Shown here: in pieces, positions 1 through 10,341 of the stretch
Position numbering within the stretch: position 1 is the stretch's first letter
Layout of the letters: each line of letters starts with the position of its first letter
Assembly (NCBI RefSeq): GCF_000003605.2
Contig: NW_003123406.1
Location: 19,465 to 46,683 of the forward strand
Reading direction: 5' to 3'
Length of the DNA: 27,219 bases
Source of the DNA: Saccoglossus kowalevskii
Taxonomy: Eukaryota > Hemichordata > Enteropneusta > Harrimaniidae
The notes under the pieces: model-generated
Database searches by the model: none
What the model saw: the letters and a program-made list of their open reading frames with translations, nothing else
Told to the model about the DNA's origin: nothing
Translations under genes and position numbers: made by a program

Positions 1-712
1 AAACAAAATGGCCGCCAGTCGGCTATTTCGAACTTGATCCGAAAAAAAAAATGACGTGCATCAAGGTCTATTATGTTTAATGTATGTACCAAATTTGAAT
101 GAAATCCGTCCATGCATAACTGAGATCCGGGTCCGGAATGGTGAAAATGTGCGATTTCAATGCATTTTCGGCCTTAAAGCGGCCGCCATTTGGCTATCGT
201 TAATGAGATCATGAAACAAATGCACATACATATTTGTGACATGATGTACCTTGTGTGTGTGAAGTTTGAACTCGATCAATCCAGGCATGTCTCGGATACG
301 GATCAAGAACTGATTTTTTTAAAACAAAATGGCCGCCAGTCAACCATTTCGAACTTGATCCGAAAAAAAAAATGACGTGCATCAAGGTCCTATTATGTTT
401 AATGTATGTACCAAATTTGAACAAAATCCGTCCATGCATAACTGAGATCCGGGTCCGGAATGGTGAAAATGTGTGATTTTGATGCATTTTCGGCCTTAAA
501 ATGGCCGCTATTCGGCTATCGTTAATCGGATCATGAAAAAATGCATGTGCATATGTCCCATATAATGTGTGATGTATGAGTGAAGTTTGAACTTAATCGG
601 TCCATGCATGTTCGAGATACAGGTGATCACGGACGCACGGACGCACGGACGGACGGACGCACACAGGGCAAAACATAAGTCCCCGTTTTCGGACTGCGTC
701 CGAACGGGGACT
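1..712. mobile_element. Pearl/Helentron-like tandem array with 3' hairpin
   Basis: Two related units alternate: blocks starting ggccgcc at about 10, 181, 331 and 503, so the composite period is 321-322 bp and each half is about 150-172 bp. Units share ggctat, gatc, and a-rich then gtccatgcat motifs. The array ends in an (ACGG/ACGC) run at about 630-660 and a near-perfect hairpin at 678-712 (gtccccgtt...ggac, gtcc...cggggac) followed by CTAA. Tandem cores of about 160 bp, a short microsatellite and a terminal hairpin are the layout of bivalve pearl elements, which are Helentron-derived. The 5' end is beyond the window. Confidence 0.65.
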
Positions 713-781
713 AAAAATGTATACCAGCAATGACAGGAGGATTTTTGATGTCTTTTTATTTTCAAAATCTTGGTAACTAAC

Positions 782-928
782 CTGATCCGGTACCTCCACT
801 TAGGCTATGTAGTAAGACGGTGCCTGAGAAGGATTCACATCGTTCTATCTCTTTTCTAAGAGACTCAAGAGTTTTATTCAGTAAGGAATCGTCAGCACAT
901 TCTGGTTCATGTCTGGTTCCATGGTAAC
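782..928 (-). CDS. Tubulin exon 4
   Basis: Forty-eight codons reading YHGTRHEPECADDSLLNKTL, then ESLRKEIERCESFSGTVLLH and SLSGGTGS. GGTGSG is the tubulin T4 phosphate-binding signature. Donor TCAG|gttagt at 782/781. Further exons are off the left edge. Confidence 0.93.
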
Positions 929-3900
929 CTGAAAATATCCAAAAACATGTAGAGTTGGTTTAGTAGTAACATAAGCTGTTATCAACATAGACAAATAATC
1001 AGTATGCATATTTCATCAAAATTTGGAACTCAAAATTTCAAAAATTCTCAGCAAAACGTAAAGCTGATTGAATTAAAGAAAATGTAAAAAAAAAATACAT
1101 GTATTGCTTTATAACACATATATGTTGATTCAATGTGACAAAGCCATGTCATATTTTCCTATCACATCCTATTGGCTATTTGAAGTTGTGATGTTATCAA
1201 CTGACAATCGTAAAAGACACCAGCCAAAATGTACCTCAATATGAAAAAGTGTTTTTTTATTTAAATAACTATAACCTTGAAACTAAATATAAATGTTTCT
1301 GCTATATACTAATATTTCAGACATCCATCAAAAAATGTTTTTCATTTTAATTCTGTGAATGTCTAATATTTTTTCCATCGAAAGTTTGGGTTGAATTTTC
1401 TGGTTCTGATCAAACTTTTGAAAATATTTAAAAAACTATACCGGTTTATTTTGACAACAATTTGAATTTGTTTCCTCCAATGTTCCAATTACCATTTTTT
1501 GATGTGGCATGTCTAGGAAATTAATTACTTGTTAATTTAGTAAAAATGTTATTAAAATGTCCTTGTAAATAATATACAATCAGAGGTACATTACTTGGGG
1601 TTTGCAACTACGGTGACATGATACCAAGATCCCGTTACAATCTCGCTCTCGCATAAGCGTTCCAACTCAGAAAAATGCGAATGCGCATGCCCAAGGTAAC
1701 TAGGATACTGGGATGTCCAGGTGGATCAAAATAGCTGCCCACGATATGACGGATTACGAGAACTATATTTTCTGTACATTTTCGATGTATTACATTTTTC
1801 ACTATGATAGTGGCAAGAAAAGTTTTATTTTTTCATTACAAACCTTGAACATTGATATGTGTCATGTCAGAAGGTCGTAGCCTCAGTCTCGTTATCTACG
1901 AGATGAGACTTCAATGGGATCTTGACATGATGTCACCATACAGTACTATGCGAGTTGCAAACCCCAAGTAATGTACCTCTGATACAATATAATATAAATA
2001 ACAAATATTCAAACATAGATGATATATTCACAGTAACTTGTAGGGAAGACCATGATACAAAACCATGATCATTACGTAGAAAATCAACTCTGGTGTGCAA
2101 TAACAAAAAGTTTATTGAGTTGGCTCAGGTAATGAAAAAATTTAAATTCAGAAAATGGTAGAAGGTACTAGTAATTGTGGTCCAGAGTGTCATATTTATC
2201 GGTCCTAGCAGCTTTTTTGTATTTTTTTAATCAAAACTTAGAAACTTAGAACTTGTGACATTGAATTTATTAAAGCGAGGTGGTCGTCACGCAGCGTGTG
2301 TCCGAATTTCATGTAAATAAACAATACACACGTTGTACACGTTGCTATGAGTCCCATATCGAACAGGATGTGACACGACGACTGTCGTCCTTTAAACTTT
2401 TGTGTCAGAAATCTTCTCATCAAAAAACTAAAACAAATGCATTACTATTACACTCATTTTAGAAAGCTGATATCGGGCCAACATATAAATGGCTTTCAAA
2501 TCAATTAGTCTGTTGACTTATAAAAAAAAATACATGGTAGCTTACCTAGTGCCCAGTTTGTCCCTCTTCCTCGTTTTCCAAGTATGATGTTAGAATCTCG
2601 AAACCAGCTGCAGGGAGCACAATAATTATTGGTCATTTCAATAGTTCTTCTAAAAATATATTTTGTTGATGTTGATAACATGAGATTGTCACAAGATTAC
2701 AGCAAAGTATGCACAAAAGTAGGATGATCATATCAATTAACATGTTTGGAAGGTTGATGTGATCCTGTTCTACCTGAGTACATACTTTGCGGTATCCTTG
2801 TGATAACTTTATTATTATTATATTTTTCCTGCTTGTACAATGTTTTAACAACTCAAAATGACAACTGAAAACATTTTGTGTTGTGCGAATTTTTGCGAAC
2901 AGTGATGGAATTCTATTTCCATCACGTTTCTGCATCAGATGTTTTAAAACCCACTTTCTGATTGAGGCACTCTCACAATGCAACATGACTAGCATTGCAA
3001 ACCATCCCAATGAACACCAATTACGGCACCATAAAACTAGAAATACTCAGAATCTACACTATTTGGAACAATCGAATACATCCATTATGTACGAAGCAAC
3101 AGTTTGATCTGACAGATGATAAAGTAATGTCATCGGTTGTATTCCATCCAAAAAAAAAAGAGGGTCCATGCCAAATTGAGACCATATGTATACAAATAAC
3201 CAGGGTTTTTTCTAGAAAAAAACTGCAAGAGGGAGCACTGCAATTCAGCGGCGCCACCAAGTAGGGGAGATAGGGTTCTCCCTACCAGGGTGTGGAGTTT
3301 TTGATAATTCTAAGTTAAGCTGAAGCATTGTATGGCTTCCTTGGGCCCAAAATTACTCTCAGACAGGTCACAGTTGAATTTTATTGTTACCAGAGGATCT
3401 GCTTCCCAGGGAAAGGGGGCGCATGGCCATGGCATGAGGACACTGCGCACATGTTCCCTTATTTAAAAAAATCCCTGAATAACCACTATCAATCTCTAGT
3501 GACTACCTGAGTTCATGACTAATTTCTGCTAAAAGGTTCTAGTGACCCCCTAAGTTTGTGATTAATTTCCAGCTAAAATTTCATAATATATAGAAAAAAT
3601 TACCTTTTCTTTGTATCTTGTAGTAATGATCTTACAACTTTGGGTTCACTGTCTACATTAATAGATCTAAGTTTTCTATCTCTGGTATGGAATACATAAC
3701 TGCAAATCAAATAAAAAGTGTAATTATATATTATTATTTAATATTGTCTTTGTTCAGCTGGGTAAAATATGAGTAACATAAAAGCTGTATATAATACTAG
3801 CAGTTCTATATGCAAGTTATAAAGAACTTTCTTCAGTTGAACGATGACAACTTTCCTCAGTTAAACAATAATATTGTTATAACAGTCATGTTTGTAGTTA

Positions 3901-5703
3901 CAAGTAACGATAATTTGTGGGTCTTTCATCGTTTTACTTGATTTTCTTTGTTGACAGCATCACGAAACTTGTGATCTTGACTCTTGAAAGTAAATGACTT
4001 ATGCAAAGAGTTGTGCGGCCAGCCTGTAATATGCACACGGGATTTGTATAATATAACATGACGAATGTTATTATGTCATTAATAACCATGAAAGAGAGAG
4101 TGTCGTCACCTGCGCATATGTGGGAATTGAGTCCCAGGAGATGATAACAACACACTCTAAAAATGCAAAGGCTCATGGGTAGACGCTTGTTTGTAAACAA
4201 TGACACGCTATGGCCATCTGACGCATGCGCAGGCGACGATTCCCTTGTTTCAACCTTCGAGAGCCACCAATATACTATTTTAAAAATATTGTTCAAAATA
4301 CCATACTGTGTGTAAGAAACCACAGGCGCTTGGAACGTTTCCTGGATATACTCATATACTCATATAATAACATAAGGTAGGAAAGCGAGCATGCGCAGTT
4401 CCAAACATATACGCATGCTCGGGCCTCTGCCTCAAAATATCCGCGTAGATGGGTTTATTCATATTGCTCTGGTGTTTCGATTTTCACAGGATTTAACCCG
4501 TTTTAGTTTGAATAAAGGTAATGTAAGTCGATCAATAGTTTCTACCGATATCATGCTTGAGTTGTATGAAGCAGATCAAAATATAATTTGAAAAATAGTG
4601 TTATTTTCGGGAAGTTTCGATGTCATGGTGTCAACGCTTTCCTACCTTGTGTTATTATATGAGTAGTAGGGGAATGTACCGGCGACTGACTAACTATGCC
4701 GATCTCACTTTAGGTCATTTTTTATTATCCAGGAAACGTTCCGAACGCCTGTGTAAGAAACATAACATTACATACCCTACTAACAATGATCAGACGTGCA
4801 TTTGGCATCACACATTTTCATTATTGGTCATATTTTGCATGATTTTACTACCATATTTCTAAATATACTTTTCATGGCTAGTTTTTTTTTTTCTGCTATA
4901 AAATTAAATATTAAAAACTCACTCAAGCATATTAAGTTTAATTCAAAGTCTAATTACAGAAACTAGTTAAGTTCCAACCAAGGTATTAGTATGTGATAAT
5001 GCAGTTTATCAGGTGAAGTGTGTAACAGCTGTAGCAAAATAATTTAGTAAGTGATCTGAGGCATTCTCCATTTTTTATTATAGATTGTTTGTCTAGAAAT
5101 GATGTGCTACCTTCTCAGCCTTGAATTTAACCTTTTGAAGGCCCTAATTATTCCAGCCCTAACTCTAACTCTACCCTCCAGCATTCCCCAATTTGATTGT
5201 ATTTGCCTTTCTAAGGACACCTGTAGTTATCTATAGTTATCTAGAAAGGGCAAAGACAATTGAATGGGAGGATAAGAGAAAGAGGGTTAAGGCTAGGGTT
5301 AGGCATGGGGTTAAAAAATAGCTCTTTTCAAAATAGAAAAGGGAGGGGGGGGGCTTAAAAAAGAAAGTCTTGTCTCTCAATTGTATTTGTATGTATATGT
5401 TTTAAGCCCAGGAATGGGCCAGGGAGGGGTGCACAGCGTGTGAGGTATGAATTATGGGTATTTTAACGCTTTTAACACAATTTGACCACAGTCTCTCTAT
5501 CTAGGGACTGTGATTTGACCTACCGTACATAGAGGCTTATCAACCTGCGGCGAAGCGTAGAGGGTTTTTACTACGGTCTTCGTCGTGAATTGACAAGCCT
5601 CTATGACCTACCCAGTATTTTTTCTATCTTTCTCAGCCATCTTCCAAAATTGTTGTCCGATTTGGTTTCCACATTGTCCGACTTGTAGAAAGACTGTAGA
5701 CAT
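782..5703 (-). CDS. Divergent tubulin (delta/zeta type), N-terminal part, runs off left edge
   Basis: Four exons with matching phases (2, 2, 1, 1) encode about 134 residues of a tubulin GTPase domain. Visible motifs: N-terminal VFLQVGQCGNQIG (nucleotide-binding loop), INVDSEPKVV (strand after the T2 region), GKRGRGTNWALGYHG (the 'GxGNNWAxGY' block) and SLSGGTGSG (the T4 glycine loop). Alpha-, beta- and gamma-tubulins have longer, more conserved sequence between these blocks. The short spacing and the HGTRHE...RKEIERCESFSG stretch are more like delta- or zeta-tubulin, which act in basal bodies and centrioles. I cannot separate delta from zeta without alignment. The start is the ATG at 5703-5701, with an in-frame TAA nine bases upstream. 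The rest of the protein (more than 300 residues expected) lies beyond position 1. Confidence 0.92.
1581..1981. mobile_element. Inverted-repeat transposon (MITE) in tubulin intron 3
   Basis: Perfect 28-bp terminal inverted repeats (1581-1608 and 1954-1981), beginning CAGAGGTACATTACTTGGGG, with weaker pairing continuing inward. A 7-bp direct repeat ATACAAT flanks it (1574-1580 and 1982-1988). There is no transposase frame. A hAT- or P-like non-autonomous element fits the CAGAGG ends and 7-8 bp duplication. Confidence 0.85.
2270..2395. mobile_element. Short inverted-repeat element, GGTCGTC family, copy 1
   Basis: The ends TTAAAG...GGTCGTCACGC and ...CACGACGACTGTCGTCCTTTAA form imperfect inverted repeats. 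The body matches the second copy at 8847-8971 (shared motifs: ggtcgtc, gcagcg, cgaattt, gttgta, gctatga, atcgaaca). It lies in tubulin intron 3. Confidence 0.75.
2546..2607 (-). CDS. Tubulin exon 3
   Basis: A 62-bp exon reading WFRDSNIILGKRGRGTNWAL. GRGTNWALG equals the tubulin 'GxGNNWAxG' block. Acceptor ccctgcag, donor CTAG|gtaagc. Confidence 0.9.
2680..2811. mobile_element. Foldback element, CAAAGTATG family, copy 1
   Basis: Inverted arms at 2689-2714 (tcacaagattacagcaaagt...) and 2778-2803 (gtacatactttgcggtatcc...). The arms match the family copy at 22545-22673, and both have ttattattat to the right. It lies in tubulin intron 2. Confidence 0.7.
3201..3477 (+). mobile_element. hAT-like MITE, CAGGG family, copy 1
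   Basis: Ends CAGGGTTTTTTC and (reverse complement) CAGGGATTTTTTT. The body is closely similar to the reverse complement of 23493-23786 (ctgcaagaggg, attcag-ggcgccaccaag, ggagatagggtt, gtgtggagtttttgat, ggatctgct, catggccatggcatgagg). The near-repeat AATAACC flanks it. It lies in tubulin intron 2. Confidence 0.8.
3604..3699 (-). CDS. Tubulin exon 2
   Basis: The exon reads YVFHTRDRKLRSINVDSEPK then VVRSLLQDTKK. INVDSEPKVV corresponds to the tubulin 'RavlvDlEPxvi' block. Acceptor atttgcag, donor AAAAG|gtaatt. Confidence 0.9.
4321..4753. mobile_element. hAT-like MITE with 8-bp target duplication
   Basis: A 433-bp element with ends CACAGGCGCTTGGAACGTTT and, reversed, CACAGGCGTTCGGAACGTTT. Both are followed by CCTGGATA and, further in, by a second inverted block containing ataataacataaggtaggaaagc. 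An exact 8-bp duplication TAAGAAAC flanks it (4313-4320, 4754-4761). It has no transposase; it is non-autonomous and lies in tubulin intron 1. Confidence 0.88.
5156..5310. repeat. Foldback element with TTAGGG-like arms
   Basis: The left arm (ccctaactctaactctaccc ... tttgcctttcta) pairs imperfectly with the right arm (tagaaagggcaaa ... agggttaaggctagggttag). The outer parts resemble degenerate telomere repeats. It lies in tubulin intron 1. Confidence 0.6.
5525..5604. mobile_element. Short inverted-repeat element abutting tubulin exon 1 donor
   Basis: Inverted ends catagaggcttatcaa (5528-5543) and ttgacaagcctctatg (5590-5605), with further imperfect pairing inward. The 8-bp direct repeat gacctacc flanks it (5517-5524 and 5605-5612). 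The right copy contains the exon-1 splice donor read on the minus strand. Confidence 0.7.
5612..5703 (-). CDS. Tubulin exon 1 (start codon)
   Basis: The exon reads MSTVFLQVGQCGNQIGQQFW then KMAEKDRKNT and two bases. GQCGNQIG is the tubulin N-terminal nucleotide loop. Donor ACTGG|gtaggtc, directly next to an inverted-repeat element. Confidence 0.93.
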
Positions 5704-6769
5704 TCTGGATTAATCAACGACGACCAGCAGCACCACTTGTTCAAGTTCATTAATGACTGAAATAAAGCTTCGTGTTCGTGGTTGACCTGAATTTCGTACA
5801 ACCTCGCAAAATTCAAATCAGCCGCGACATGTCGGTTCGCGATTCACAGACAAATGGCTGTTTCCAATAACATAAACCGGAGTATATATTCGATACCAAA
5901 GTACCCAAAGTACAAATCGTTATTCAAGATTGTAATCCTGAAACACGTGACATTTCTGAAATCCCATCCATACATAAACATCAGCCTCCAAGAATATTTA
6001 CCAAACATGCAGCGAGATTCATATTTTGGTCAATTACTTCCTGGTGATGGCGCTATGTCATTCTCCGCATTTTGTCGACAGAGGGCGGTACGCTAACATA
6101 TTTCGTACGTCATGGTGCAGGTCTGTTCACAAGGGAAGGAAGGCGTGAAATTTGATGAAGTGTCACTCTTTTTTCAGATGCAAGTAACAGGCATAAACAA
6201 TATAATGGTATACACACAAAAAATATATAATTCTCAACAGCACAAAATAGTCCAAAACTATCTTTTATTTTAATAGCTTTGTTAATATCAGTAGCATTAT
6301 GGTTGAACGACCTTTATTGACAATGTTCACTTATTTCGTAATACGTTATCAATCACCTTCAATTTTTGCTACGTTGTCTATGTACATTGACTGTAATTGC
6401 ATTGTGATCATGAACTTGTTTTCCTTGTGCAATGTTCGTTTAATCATCTCCGGTTATGTAAGTAATGTTCACTCCACCATTATAAGTGTTCTTATTAATC
6501 TAATGTAGAGGAAGCTACATCAACTTTTCATTGACTTGGTACAATTGTTTCACACTAATTGAAACTTTCTCATCATTATTACTGTTGTAAGTAGACAACA
6601 TAAAACGTGCATCCAATATTATGCAACTCAACTCTGGTAGTGCAGAAATAGACATTTATATTATAATGGTGGATCAAATGGGAACAAACCATTTTCTTAA
6701 TCATGATGTTTTCGTCCAATGAGTGCAATATTGAATTCAACTTGGTTATAATTTTAGTCTGAGAGCAAA

Positions 6770-6850
6770 ATGAAATTTCATCTTATCGCCATCTTAATAT
6801 CGATTGCACTTGGTGCATTAATACCATCAAATCACCCTCATTGCGTCTAA
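6770..6850 (+). CDS. Tiny signal-peptide-like ORF
   Basis: ATG after gagagcaaa opens a 26-codon frame reading MKFHLIAILISIALGALIPS then NHPHCV and TAA, with AATAAA overlapping at 6850-6855. The N-terminus looks like a signal peptide, but the mature part would be only about six residues. It could be a first exon fragment, a decayed peptide gene, or chance. Confidence 0.25.
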   Translation: MKFHLIAILISIALGALIPSNHPHCV

Positions 6851-7877
6851 ATAAAGTAGAAAAGTATGTTGTTGTTTTTATTTTGAACGTCACTCTAAAT
6901 ATCACATGAGCACAGTATGGATATTGTGAATATTACAGATTTCGAGCTCAATACGTTATTAGCATTTTCTCTAATTTTTTCATTCGATTTTGTTCACATA
7001 AAGACGCAACAGGTATGTGGAGATCAGTACTTGTTCTATTAGCTTTTGTATTGCATTGAATTAAATGCAAGGGGTGTTATTGTATTGTGCTGTTGTCATT
7101 TCAAATAATTGAAAACGTTTTTATCCAATCAGATTTAACCTTGGACATTTTATGCATCAATAAAATGTAGCCGTGATTTTGTTCTATTATTATTTTTTAT
7201 TTTTTTTTCTCTTTTTTTTAATTGTTTACAATATGAATCATTGATACATATTATTAAATCCACAAAGGAATATGACCAAACTGAACAGCAGTTGTATTAG
7301 CAATATTTATTGTAAATGGGAAATAGAAGTTGCATGATTGTTGATAAAGATAGGGCAGAGAACAAAGCCACGCTAAAATGATGAGCAGAGTTGAATAAAT
7401 TTAGTTGACAAGAAACGGCTGAACGCCGAAACGGCTGAAATCAAGAAATATCATGTATGCACCAGGAATGATATGTAGTATGTTTTACCACTGTCTGTGA
7501 CCACAGTTTTATCACAGTATGATAACATCCAGGCCGTAAACACACTCAACCACTGTGACCACAACATAAGTACAGGTTATAGGAGTAGCTTTTGACAACA
7601 CACACATGTTCGATATCCACATCTTTCACATTCACATCCACCGCCTTTGGTGCATTGGTCACATAAGGAAATACCTCAACAATGACTCTCGTTGGAATTT
7701 AATTCAACACTCTCTGTCTGTTGAAATTCACTTTTATGTGACTTTCAGAAAATAGCATTAATTTACTTCAAAGAACTCGAAACACGACTGCTAGAATCAT
7801 CACTCGTACTGGAAAATCAGAGGATATGTTCAAAGTTCTAGAAAAAAACTGCATTGCAGAATTGAGTACAACATTAT

Positions 7878-8259
7878 TGAGGGGGGCAAGGGTATTTTCG
7901 TTCAACGTAATTGCAATATATTTTTGTTCGTGCAACGTAAAGTGAAAAAAATAAATTCCGTAATTCTGTAATCACAGGCTAGACATACAACGTAATCAAT
8001 AAAATATTTTTTTCGTACACTGTAAAAATGTGTCGTTTTTCTCGGTACGTACAAGAATTTACATCCAAATAAAAAAAGTCGTAAAGAATAATCCAGGGAA
8101 ATTACATTTTCGAAACTGTAGAACGACTAGATGACACAATTCAATGCAAAATTTAATTTTCACTGTAAACTGTAAAAACGTCTTATTTTTCCTTGTAAAT
8201 TGTAAAAAGCCCTTTTTATTTCCCGTAAAACTGTACCAGCTACCCCCATTGCCCCCTCA
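7878..8259. mobile_element. MITE with TGAGGGGG ends and TTAT duplication
   Basis: The ends TGAGGGGGGCAAGGGTA and, reversed, TGAGGGGGCAATGGGGGTA form inverted repeats of about 17 bp. TTAT flanks both sides (7874-7877, 8260-8263). The interior is rich in repeated (C)TGTAAAAA and ACGTAA motifs, common as subterminal transposase sites. It is intergenic. Confidence 0.7.
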
Positions 8260-8846
8260 TTATTCTGTTTTCTGTGACCTTCTTCATTTATATATACCTG
8301 GTCGTATGTTTCGTTCTTCCAATAAGTACATTCTTTGCAACACCAAATATAAATTTAAATAATATAGGCAGGGACGTACAGTTTCACATGCTGATCCTCA
8401 ACTTTAGAACACGCTTCTATATACGTCGAGTCACTGATGTTAACTTATTTGGAAAAATACTGAAAACATATTTATTCAACAAAGCCTACAACGTGGAATA
8501 ACCTTCTCAGCGCCTTTGAACAGAAAACTTAGGTTGGGATCCAGATTATAAATTTTAATGTTGAACACTACGATAAAGATTTTCTGTTTTTCGGCACTCT
8601 TCCGTTTCGGGGAGAAAAAAAATGTAACAAAAAAATTCAGAAATATATTAGGAATAATTCATAACGAAATGTATTCCATATGCACCCATAAATAATTATC
8701 ATAATTACCGATTACACAAGAATATCACATAAAAAAGACAATTTGATATATTTACTATAGTTTTGCTTTTTATTTGTCTTGAATTATGACTAAATGAAAT
8801 TACACAATTTGTAGCGTGTTCAACAACACATGAACAATAATTTTAA

Positions 8847-8971
8847 AAGGCGGTGGTCGTCGCGCAGCGCGTATTCGAATTTATCTTAAACAAATAATGT
8901 ATTTTACACGCGTTGTATACATCGCTATGAATTTTACATCGAACAGAACATGGCGCGACGACACCGCCCTT
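8847..8971. mobile_element. Short inverted-repeat element, GGTCGTC family, copy 2
   Basis: The ends aaggcggtggtcgtcgcgc and gcgcgacgacaccgccctt are 19-bp near-perfect inverted repeats. The body is homologous to 2270-2395 in the same orientation. At 125 bp it is far too short to code for a transposase. Confidence 0.78.
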
Positions 8972-10341
8972 GAATAAATATGATTTACTTGGTAAAATAT
9001 ACTGTATTTTTCTGCATAAAAACGAAGGAATTGCACAATGTCCAAAACGGAAAGTCTTTATCACAGTGTTATTGATTGATTGACTGATTAGGGCAGCTAC
9101 TTCAGTTAAAACCAAGGCTAACAGCGCAACCTCAGCTTGAAATCATTATACATCACCGCATTTGTCGATTGTCATCTGTATTTCTTGTATATTATGTACT
9201 GACCTACATGTACTGTCAGTGTTATGGTTGATCAGGTTATTTTTATTGTTTACTTTGTCATGGGTATGGTCGGATTGGTACATTTTGGTAGATAAAGTGT
9301 TATTTAATTCCTACTGCAAAATGTCCATAGTGTAAACTTATTTTAAATAAAATATAGCAGTATTATGTGTGTAAAATAGCATCAACCTGTTTTATACAGT
9401 CATATCATAGTTGTTTTACACCGGGCGCTGTTTTGAAAAGAATGTGTCACGTTTATTTCCTGTTTTTTTGATAAATGTTAAGATATCGCGAAGTTGTACG
9501 CTGAATTAAAGCAATGTGTAACTTACAGAATCAGGCACACTTTATTGATAATATGTTATTTACCACCGTCATATCACACCAGTTAGTAGCACGAATATAT
9601 ATGAATTATTTATTTATTGAGTTTTGCTTGTGGGGAAGGCAGACACGATCATATAAACACATATTAATTGATAGTTGTATTTTGTAAGCATCAAACAACA
9701 TTAATAAATTACACACACATAAAATACTAAGGTACACTTGTAGGCCTCACCCAACAGATATGGTTTGGTACAAGAATAATAATAGCATTCTCGACAGGGT
9801 TAATGTTTGATCACTATAAGTATATACTATCGGCACATGTTGCTAACCTACGATAGCGAATAGTTTTCATTCAGCATTTACTAGAAAAACGCATACTTCC
9901 ACTTTTTATCTGGGGAGACTGCAGCGTGTATGACAAAAAATAGTTCAGCTCAGTTTCTTAGGCAAACCTCGGTTGACATGTGTCTCATGTACATCGAACA
10001 CAATCTAATGTATATAACAAATTGTATGTGAGTCTAAATATTTTAACTTCACCTAGTAATTAGCACATTTGAATATAAAATGCTGTTTCTATTTAATAAT
10101 AATTTTTATACATATCAAAGCATTGTAGTTAACATAACTATTATTATGATGGTAAGAAAAACTTAATATATACCTGTACATATTATAAATTGAAATAAAA
10201 AACAATGGTTTAATGTTTTAAAGGTAAATTATTATCTAATATTAGTTTTTATATGAACGTTCTTTTGGCATAAACACGTCACTAGCAGACCATTAATATA
10301 TACTAACGCCGCGGCAATTCACCGAGAAAAGATTCGTCAAA

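Larger units (their letters stand above)
5704..10341. other. Intergenic region between the two minus-strand genes
   Basis: AT-rich DNA with no protein domain I can recognise on either strand. It should hold the 3' UTR of the receptor gene (right side) and the 5' UTR and promoter of the tubulin gene (left side). It also contains two inverted-repeat elements (7878-8259, 8847-8971) and a tiny signal-peptide-like ORF at 6770-6850. Confidence 0.7.

Noticed and set aside
5854-6096. Plus-strand 80-codon frame upstream of the tubulin start
   Set aside because: No recognisable domain, and low-complexity AT-rich composition; it lies in the probable promoter/5' UTR zone of the minus-strand gene.
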